Source: DATEHG01 sp035279705 (GTDB lineage: Bacteria > Gemmatimonadota > Gemmatimonadetes > Gemmatimonadales > GWC2-71-9). Taken from it: a DNA stretch of 19,283 bases. Where the stretch lies: the NCBI GenBank assembly GCA_035279705.1, contig DATEHG010000010.1, positions 1-19,283 of the forward strand. The letters are read 5' to 3'. Under the pieces are notes generated by a model. It did not search any database. It worked only from the letters and a program-made list of their open reading frames with translations, and was not told the DNA's origin. Within the stretch, counting starts at the first letter, position 1. Every line of letters begins with the position of its first letter. Shown here piece by piece: positions 13,727 to 19,283 of the stretch. The translations under genes and the position numbers were made by a program.

Positions 13727-14182
13727 TCATTGTTCCGGCGAATCGCCGTAGCGGTACACCGGTACGGCAACCTGCGCCGGGCCGCCGTGGGCAAAGCGAA
13801 GCGTCAGATGCAGACTGTCTCCCGGGCGGGGGATCGGGCTCAGGTCGGTCATCATGAGGTGGATCTTGCCGACGGCCAGCGCCACGGTCGCGTTGGCCGG
13901 GAGCGGAAGCACATCGAGCATGGTCATGCGGACGACCCCACCGCTCTCCTGGCTGCCGTGCAGCATGGCGGTGCCACCCACCACCGAGACGCCGGTCAGC
14001 GTATCGTCGCGGGCGGCGGTGTTCGTCATGGTGAAGTAGGCGGAGCCTTCGTCGCCGATCACCGGCGCAAAGGCGTAGGCATGGGAGACTTCGATGGCGC
14101 CGGCCCGGGTCACGACCGGTGCCGGCGCGCGGCAGGCCACGGCAACCAGGGCCAGCGCGAGCAGTTCAGCGCGCCGGCGCAT
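13727..14182 (-). CDS. PCuAC periplasmic copper chaperone
   Basis: The 151-residue exported protein has the complete copper-binding signature of the PCuAC (DUF461) family, H(M)-X10-M-X21-H-X-M: His75, Met86, His108 and Met110 are at exactly these spacings, with Met73 nearby. PCuAC delivers Cu(I) to the CuA site of cytochrome c oxidase, often with SCO1. The leader MRRRAELLALALVAVAC suggests a lipoprotein at Cys17, though the residue at -3 is Ala rather than Leu. The gene overlaps the SCO1 gene by 17 bp and precedes CtaG by 4 bp, so the three are tightly coupled. No separate Shine-Dalgarno is evident before ATG 14182, which fits translational coupling. Confidence 0.93.
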   Translation of the reverse strand: MRRRAELLALALVAVACRAPAPVVTRAGAIEVSHAYAFAPVIGDEGSAYFTMTNTAARDDTLTGVSVVGGTAMLHGSQESGGVVRMTMLDVLPLPANATVALAVGKIHLMMTDLSPIPRPGDSLHLTLRFAHGGPAQVAVPVYRYGDSPEQ

Positions 14183-14783
14183 AGGCGTCGATCATCCGGG
14201 GCAGATCCTTGGCCCAATCGGCCTGGCGCACGCCGAAGGGATAGAGGGTGTGGGCGAAGTTGTCCCGGGTAAAGGCGAAGACCACGCCCAGGTGGCCGAT
14301 GGTGTAGTCCTTCTTCGTCGTGTCCTCGATGAAGGAGGTGCCGAAACCCAGCCTGGCCGTGATCGCGTTGACGGAATCGATGGGGCCGCGCAGCCCGATG
14401 AAGGCGGGATTGAGCGCGCCGAGCCAGGCCTTGAGCCGCTCGGCGTCGTCCCGCGCGGGGTCGGTGGTGACGAACACGACCTTGAACCGCCCGGCGTCCT
14501 CCGAGCTCATCCGCGCCAGCGCGCTGGCGATGTTGCTCATATGCACGGGACAGACGTCGGGGCAGTGGGTGTAGCCGAAGAACAGGAGGGCGACGTACCC
14601 CTCGGTGTCCTTGCGGAAATCGAAGGGCTTGCCGAACTGATCGGTCAGCACGAAGTCCGGCTTGAGGATCGGCCGGGGGAGCTGGGCCCCGCCTTCGGGC
14701 AGTTTCGTTTCCTTCGGGCGGCTACAGGCGGCGGCGAGGACCAGCGCGGCGAGGACCGGCCAGCGGATCGAGTGTGATTTCAT
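14166..14783 (-). CDS. SCO1/SenC copper-delivery thioredoxin-fold lipoprotein
   Basis: The 205-residue protein has a lipobox (LAAAC, Cys20), so it is membrane-anchored in the periplasm. Its thioredoxin-like domain carries the SCO copper site: Cys74 and Cys78 in YTHCPDVCP and the distant His164 in TIGHLGVVF. VVFVTTDPARDD and the C-terminal half fit the family and length. SCO proteins load or reduce the CuA site of cytochrome c oxidase subunit II. It is the first gene of the SCO1-PCuAC-CtaG operon and starts 149 bp downstream of the RND pump stop on the same strand. No good Shine-Dalgarno precedes ATG 14783. Confidence 0.95.
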   Translation of the reverse strand: MKSHSIRWPVLAALVLAAACSRPKETKLPEGGAQLPRPILKPDFVLTDQFGKPFDFRKDTEGYVALLFFGYTHCPDVCPVHMSNIASALARMSSEDAGRFKVVFVTTDPARDDAERLKAWLGALNPAFIGLRGPIDSVNAITARLGFGTSFIEDTTKKDYTIGHLGVVFAFTRDNFAHTLYPFGVRQADWAKDLPRMIDAYAPAR

Positions 14784-14803
14784 GCGGCGGAAGGTATGTC
14801 GGC

Positions 14804-14852
14804 GAGTCGCGAGTCGCGAGCCTGTCCCGAGCGCAGCGAGGGATCGAGAGTC
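14804..14852. repeat. Dispersed-type intergenic repeat in the SCO1 leader
   Basis: Two copies of GAGTCGC (14804-14817) precede the segment CCTGTCCCGAGCGCAGCGAG (from 14821), which ends in GGGATCGAGAGTC. When translated this segment gives the peptide ACPERSEG, which I recall as a frequent spurious peptide from intergenic repeats of environmental bacteria. The segment is partly palindromic. Only one copy is present in the window, so its repetitive nature rests on recollection. Confidence 0.5.
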
Positions 14853-14871
14853 ATGGGTTCAAGCCCTGGAA

Positions 14872-14899
14872 TCAGGGGGCGGATCAGGTCGCCCCCTGA
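14872..14899 (-). terminator. Hairpin after the RND pump gene
   Basis: Perfect 10-bp arms (14872-14881 and 14890-14899) surround an 8-nt loop, 33 bp beyond the pump stop codon. The tail on the minus strand (TTCCAGGG) has few T residues, so it may only partly stop transcription and could allow read-through into the SCO1 operon. Confidence 0.55.
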
Positions 14900-14932
14900 C
14901 TGGTGTGGATCACGTCAGCATCTTCGGCACGC

Positions 14933-17900
14933 TCAGACCTCCAGCCGATCTCCTTCCCGCGACACCAGCGCGTACAGCACCGGCATCAGGAAGACGCTGA
15001 TCAGGAGCCGCGAGAAGAGGCCGCCCACGATGACCATGGCGAACGGGCGCTGCGAATCGGCGCCGACTCCTGTGGCGAGCGCGGCGGGCAGCAGCCCGAA
15101 CGCCGCGACCAGCGCCGTCATCATGATGGGACGGAGCCTGAGCAGCGCCGCGTCCCGCGTGGCCCCCGCGATACTCGCGCCGCCGCGGCGGAGCTCATTG
15201 GCATAGGAGATGTACACCACCGCCGTCTGCACTGACACGCCGAAGAGCGCGAGGAAGCCGATGCCGGAGGATACCGAGAAGGCCGTGCCAGTCAGAGCCA
15301 GCGCCAGGATGCCGCCGATCGGCGCCGAGAGCAACACGCCCAGCACCGTGATCGCGGGAAACTTGAAATTGCTGTACAGCGCGAAGAGGATCAGGAAGAT
15401 GAGCAGGAGCGTCAGGGGCAGCACCAGTTGAAGCTGGCTGCGGGAGGCCGTGTAGTCCTGATAGTTGCCTCCCCAGGTCACCCGGTAACCCGAAGGGATC
15501 TTGACCCGCTCCACGACCTGCCTCTGGGCGTCCTGCACCGCCCCGGCCAGGTCGCGGCCTTCGACCGAGTACTGGATCCCGATGAAGCGGGAATTGTTCT
15601 CCCGATAGATGAAGGATGCCCCGCTGGCCACGCCGATCGTGGCGATTTCCTTGAGCGGGATCTGCGCGCCGCCGGGCGTGGCGATCAGGATGTTTCCGAT
15701 CTGCTCCGGCGACTCACGGAACCTGGGTTCGAGCCGGACCACGAGATCGAAGGTCCGCTCCCCCTGCACCACCTGCGTGGCGCTCACTCCGCCGACGGCG
15801 GCCTCGATGAGGCCGTTGACGTCATCGACGTTGAGCCCGTACCGCGCGATCTTGCCGCGATCGATCGAGACGGTGAGGCTCGGCTGGCCGAGTTCGCGGA
15901 CCAGGGTGACGTCGGTGATGCCACGGACGCCTTCGAGCACGTGCTTGATCTCCAGTCCCTTGGTCTGCAGCGTCTCGAGATCGGATCCCGACACCTTCAC
16001 GTCCAGAGAACTCTTGAGACCGGTCTCGGCCTCGTCGACGGCATCTTCGGCCGGCTGGGTGTAATTGAAAATGATGCCGGGAAAGGCCTCCAGCTTCCGG
16101 TCGATGGCGGCGATCAGCTGGTCCTTGGTGTGGTATTCCCCGTGCCACTCATTGTACGGATGCAGCCCGACATAGAACTCCGCGTTGAAGAAACCGGTCG
16201 GGTCGGTCCCGTCGTCATCACGGCCGTGCTCGTTGGTGACCACCGTGACCTCGGGGAATGACTTGAGGATGGCGCGCACCTGGGGCACGATCTTCGAGGA
16301 TTCCTCGAGCGAGATCGTATAGGGCATCGTGGCCCTGACCCAGATGGCCCCCTCGTCCAGCTTGGGCATGAACTCGGCACCGACCCTGGACATCACCAGC
16401 AGGGAACAGGCGAAGAGCCCGACGGCACCGCCGATGGTGGTCCGCGGCCTGGCCAGGCACCAGTCGAGGCCCCTGGCATAGTGTCCACGGATCCACTCGA
16501 ACATCGGGTTCCGCCGTTCGATCACCCCGTTGCGCATCACCCAGGAGCACAGCACGGGCATCAGGGTCAGGGCCAGGATCAGTGAACCGATCAGGGCGAA
16601 GATCGTGGTGTCGGCCATCGGCGAGAACAGCTTGCCCGAGGGGCCGCTCAGCACATAGATCGGCAGGAAGCCGGCCACGATCACCGCCCTGGCATAGACG
16701 ATCGGCCGATCGACTTCGGCCGCCGCGGCCGCGATGACGTCGAGCAGGTGATAGGTGGTCCCGTGCCTGAGCGCCAGTTGCCGGTGGATGTTTTCCACCA
16801 TGACGACGGCGCCGTCCACGAGGAGGCCGAAATCGATGGCCCCGATCGACAGCAGGTTGGCCGGCACATGCTTGAGGTCGAGGCAGATGAAGGCGAAGAA
16901 CAGCGCCAGCGGGATAGTGCAGGCCACGATCAGCCCGGAGCGGACGTCGTAGAGGAAGATGATGAGGACCGCGACGACCAGGATGATGCCGCGGAGCAGG
17001 TTCTCCTCGACGACCCGGGTCGTCAGCGCCACCAGGTCGCTCCGGTCATAGAACGGGTGGACCTTCACATCCTGCGGCAGGATGCTGTCGTTGAGCTCCC
17101 GGGTCTTGGCCTGGACCCGCTGCAGGACCGTCTGCGCCTGCTCCCCCTTCCTGAGCAGGATGACGCCTTCCACCGCATCGTCGATCTGATTGAAGCCGAA
17201 CTGTCCGAGGCGCGGCGCGTGGCCGATTTCGACGTGTCCCACATTCCTGACCAGCACGGGGACACCGTTCCGGTTGGCCAGCACGATGTTGCCGATGTCG
17301 TCGGGGGTCACGATCCGGCCGAGTCCCCGGACATAGTAGAACTGCCCGCCCTCGGAGTAGAAGCCGCCGCCGGCATTGCTGTTGTTGGCCGACAGGGCCG
17401 ACACCACGTCGTGCACGGACAGGCCCGCCCCGGCCAGGCGGGCGGGATCGAGCAGGACCTGGTACTGCATCGTTTCACCGCCCAGCGTGGCAACGTCCGC
17501 CACTCCGGGCACGGCCCGGAACTGCCGGGTGATGATCCAGTCATTGATGATCTTGAGGTCGCGGGCGCTCTGATCCGGGCTCTGCACGACATACCGGTAG
17601 ACGAGGCCCGACGGTGAGGCCAGGGGCGAGACCGAGGGGGTCACCCCGTCCGGCAGGCCGAAGTCGGCCAGCCGCTCGAAGACCTGCTGGCGGGCGAAGT
17701 AGTTGTCGGTGCCGTCCTCGAAGGTGAGCCGGACGCTCGACAGGCCGTACAGCGAGATCGAGCGGATGATCTCCATCCGCGGTATGCCATTGACCCCGAG
17801 CTCCACGGGCACGGTGATCAGCCGCTCGACCTCTTCCGCCGCATGTCCCGGCCACTGGGTCACAATCTCCACCATCGGCGGAGAGAGATCGGGATAGGCA

Positions 17901-18058
17901 TCCACCGGCAGCCGGGAGAAAGACCAGGCGCCGACCCCCAGCATCAGCAGGGCCATCAGGCAGACCAGAAACCGCTGCTCCAGAGACCAGCGGACAATCC
18001 CGTTGACGATCGAGTTGCGATCGTCCGAGGGCTGCTCGGCGTCGATGTGCTCGCTCAC
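14933..18058 (-). CDS. czcA: Heavy-metal efflux RND pump, CusA/CzcA family
   Basis: The 1041-residue inner-membrane pump has the full RND layout: TM1 at about 31-48, a periplasmic loop with VDAYPDLSPPMVEIVTQWPG (52-71), TM2-6 from about 353, then the second repeat ending near residue 1035. The TM4 motif GAIDFGLLVDGAVVMVEN (406-423, with Asp409, Asp415 and Glu422) is of the DFG-DGAVV type. That type is described for CzcA-like Zn/Co/Cd/Ni exporters, whereas Cu/Ag CusA pumps have a different motif, so divalent metal export is the better guess. It uses the proton gradient and spans the envelope with the adaptor and outer-membrane factor encoded upstream. The GTG start at 18058 overlaps the adaptor stop (GTGA). 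The length is typical. Confidence 0.95.
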   Translation of the reverse strand: MSEHIDAEQPSDDRNSIVNGIVRWSLEQRFLVCLMALLMLGVGAWSFSRLPVDAYPDLSPPMVEIVTQWPGHAAEEVERLITVPVELGVNGIPRMEIIRSISLYGLSSVRLTFEDGTDNYFARQQVFERLADFGLPDGVTPSVSPLASPSGLVYRYVVQSPDQSARDLKIINDWIITRQFRAVPGVADVATLGGETMQYQVLLDPARLAGAGLSVHDVVSALSANNSNAGGGFYSEGGQFYYVRGLGRIVTPDDIGNIVLANRNGVPVLVRNVGHVEIGHAPRLGQFGFNQIDDAVEGVILLRKGEQAQTVLQRVQAKTRELNDSILPQDVKVHPFYDRSDLVALTTRVVEENLLRGIILVVAVLIIFLYDVRSGLIVACTIPLALFFAFICLDLKHVPANLLSIGAIDFGLLVDGAVVMVENIHRQLALRHGTTYHLLDVIAAAAAEVDRPIVYARAVIVAGFLPIYVLSGPSGKLFSPMADTTIFALIGSLILALTLMPVLCSWVMRNGVIERRNPMFEWIRGHYARGLDWCLARPRTTIGGAVGLFACSLLVMSRVGAEFMPKLDEGAIWVRATMPYTISLEESSKIVPQVRAILKSFPEVTVVTNEHGRDDDGTDPTGFFNAEFYVGLHPYNEWHGEYHTKDQLIAAIDRKLEAFPGIIFNYTQPAEDAVDEAETGLKSSLDVKVSGSDLETLQTKGLEIKHVLEGVRGITDVTLVRELGQPSLTVSIDRGKIARYGLNVDDVNGLIEAAVGGVSATQVVQGERTFDLVVRLEPRFRESPEQIGNILIATPGGAQIPLKEIATIGVASGASFIYRENNSRFIGIQYSVEGRDLAGAVQDAQRQVVERVKIPSGYRVTWGGNYQDYTASRSQLQLVLPLTLLLIFLILFALYSNFKFPAITVLGVLLSAPIGGILALALTGTAFSVSSGIGFLALFGVSVQTAVVYISYANELRRGGASIAGATRDAALLRLRPIMMTALVAAFGLLPAALATGVGADSQRPFAMVIVGGLFSRLLISVFLMPVLYALVSREGDRLEV

Positions 18059-19185
18059 TGGCTCTCCGCGAACTGCACGAACAGGGCGCCGTCGCTGATA
18101 ACCCGGTCGCCGACGTTGATGCCGCGGGTGATTTCGATGCGGTCGCCGACGTGGGAGCCGACCGTCACCGCCTGGCGGGCGTAGGCCGAATCGTTCTTCA
18201 CCACGAAGACGAAGGGGAGATTCTCCTCGTCGCGCAGCACGGCGGACGACGGGAGCAGGAATCCGGTGCGCGGCTTCCGCGAGTGGATCTCGGCCCGGAC
18301 GTACATGTCGCGGCGCAGCGCTTCACCGCTGTTGGTGGTGAGCACCCGGACCGCGGTGGCGCGGGTGTTGGGATCCACCAGCGCGCCCACATAGGTCACC
18401 CGGCCGCGGAAGACCCGGTCGGAATCGTCGGTCGGGCGGACCAGGACCGAGTCTCCTTCGCTCACGTAGGGCAGTTCCGTCTCGAACACATTGGCCATGA
18501 CCCACACCGTGCCGAGACCGGCGATGGTGAAGCACGGGGTGCTGCCCGCCTGGAGCAGCTGGCCTGGCGAGATGAGCTTCTCCACGACCGTGCCCTCGAT
18601 CGGGGCCCGGACTTCACCCAGCGCACCCGATCCCGTGCGATGCGTCTGGATGTCCGCCAGGGTGGTGGAGTCGATTCCCAGGCCTCGCAGCTGCTCGAGC
18701 GCGGCCTCGCGATCGGCCACGGCGCTCGCGGCATCCGTCTGGGACTGCTCGAGATCGCGGCGCGCCAGCGCGTCGTTGTCGAACAGCTTCTGATTGAGCT
18801 CGGCGATGTGCTCGAGATTGTTCGCCGCCGCCGCCGCCTTCCGGTAGTTGGCTACTGCGGCCGCGTAGTCCGGCGAGGCCACCAGGGCGAGCACCTGGCC
18901 GGCGTGGACTCGCGCCCCCGGTTCCACCAGGATCTTCGAGACCGGGCCCGAGATCGGGCAGAGCAGCTGGGTGCTCCGGTCACCGTCGAACGCCACCGTA
19001 CCGGTCACCTCCACGCTCGGCCGGAAGCTGACCGGGGCCACCGTTTCCACCTTGAGCCGGGACCGCTGCTCCGCCGTGATGGCCGGCGCCCCGCCGGTGG
19101 GGTGGGGCTCGCGACCGCCGCCGCACGCCATGGCCGCCATCGCCCCGCCGGCGATCGCCGCGCGGAACCACCTGCCTGTGCTCAT
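18055..19185 (-). CDS. RND periplasmic adaptor (CusB/CzcB-like membrane fusion protein)
   Basis: The 376-residue adaptor begins at ATG 19185 behind CGGAGA. A lipobox-like MAAMAC points to lipidation at Cys21. Domains in order: barrel-sandwich halves with VSKILVEPGARVHAGQVLALV (82-102) and LGEVRAPIEGTVVEKLISPGQLL (189-211), flanking an alpha-hairpin (about 105-170). A beta-barrel follows with VWVMANVFETELPYVSEGD, then a membrane-proximal domain with LLPSSAVLRDEENLPFVFVV. These are hallmarks of HlyD/CusB adaptors that connect the RND pump to the outer-membrane factor. There is no histidine-rich N-terminal metal-binding extension. It is coupled by 4-bp overlaps on both sides, to the outer-membrane factor upstream and the pump downstream. 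Confidence 0.95.
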   Translation of the reverse strand: MSTGRWFRAAIAGGAMAAMACGGGREPHPTGGAPAITAEQRSRLKVETVAPVSFRPSVEVTGTVAFDGDRSTQLLCPISGPVSKILVEPGARVHAGQVLALVASPDYAAAVANYRKAAAAANNLEHIAELNQKLFDNDALARRDLEQSQTDAASAVADREAALEQLRGLGIDSTTLADIQTHRTGSGALGEVRAPIEGTVVEKLISPGQLLQAGSTPCFTIAGLGTVWVMANVFETELPYVSEGDSVLVRPTDDSDRVFRGRVTYVGALVDPNTRATAVRVLTTNSGEALRRDMYVRAEIHSRKPRTGFLLPSSAVLRDEENLPFVFVVKNDSAYARQAVTVGSHVGDRIEITRGINVGDRVISDGALFVQFAESQ

Positions 19186-19283
19186 TGCGAATCTCCGGAA
19201 GAAAGCAGGCCGCCCACGGCGCGCTCGAGGTCGGCGCGGGCATCGTTGGCCGCGCCCAGTGCGTCGGCGTACTGGCTCAGGGC
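19182..19283 (-). CDS. C-terminal end of a TolC/CzcC-like outer-membrane factor (partial)
   Basis: Only the last 33 codons are inside the window. They read ALSQYADALGAANDARADLE and then RAVGGLLSSGDSQ before a TGA that overlaps the adaptor start as ATGA. A helix with regularly spaced Ala/Leu ending in a LERAVGG-type motif is the usual end of outer-membrane factors of RND systems (CusC/CzcC, OEP family). The operon position directly before the adaptor gives the strongest support. The rest of the gene lies beyond the right edge. Confidence 0.75.
   Translation of the reverse strand, partial: ALSQYADALGAANDARADLERAVGGLLSSGDSQ

Noticed and set aside
14853..14868. GGGTTCAAGCCC, resembling a tRNA T-arm
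   Set aside because: The loop is one base short, and no anticodon arm, D-arm or acceptor stem can be folded around it.

Overview
The window reads as a piece of chromosome from a GC-rich, didermic, aerobic bacterium. The evidence is: many lipoproteins with a lipobox, two beta-barrel-like outer-membrane proteins, an RND tripartite pump, and copper-insertion factors for a respiratory oxidase. Gene style (LytS/LytTR pair, glycine-zipper protein, small barrels, abundant lipoproteins, GC-rich third positions) and intergenic short-word repeats fit Gemmatimonadota or a similar environmental phylum. This is an inference; no rRNA or other phylogenetic marker is present.

Layout. 1-2,566 (+): a small lipoprotein, a DUF1801 protein, and a secreted protein whose C-terminal half looks like a metallo-beta-lactamase fold that has lost most metal ligands. 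2,705-4,539 (+): a LytS-type sensor kinase and LytTR response regulator with a 4-bp stop/start overlap. 4,596-5,186 (-): an exported glycine-zipper protein, convergent with the regulator and separated from it by a strong hairpin terminator. 5,457-6,935 (+): an outer-membrane barrel with a recognisable sigma-70-like promoter, then a Tat-exported DsrE-like protein. 7,093-7,713 (-) and 7,825-9,188 (+): a CGNR-type regulator divergent from a VOC dioxygenase-like protein plus an FMN split-barrel protein; the gap between them carries an imperfect 40-bp tandem duplication. 9,247-12,532 (-): a fatty-acid desaturase, then (upstream on the same strand) a Cys/His-rich lipoprotein paired with a small barrel protein. 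12,916-14,783 (-): CtaG, PCuAC and SCO1, all copper-delivery factors for cytochrome c oxidase. 14,933-19,283 (-): an RND metal-efflux operon (outer-membrane factor cut by the window edge, adaptor, CzcA-like pump).

How genes work together. The right third is a metal/copper module: efflux pump genes sit directly upstream of, and in line with, three genes that load copper into the terminal oxidase. The kinase/regulator pair and the CGNR regulator are the only recognisable regulators. The other clear theme is intergenic: several tandem arrays of 7-8-bp words, three of them starting 0-5 bp after a stop codon.

No rRNA, tRNA, CRISPR array, transposase, integrase or phage gene was seen. The most notable items are the degenerate MBL-like protein, the 3'-end word arrays, the duplicated divergent control region, and the unassigned lipoprotein/barrel pair.
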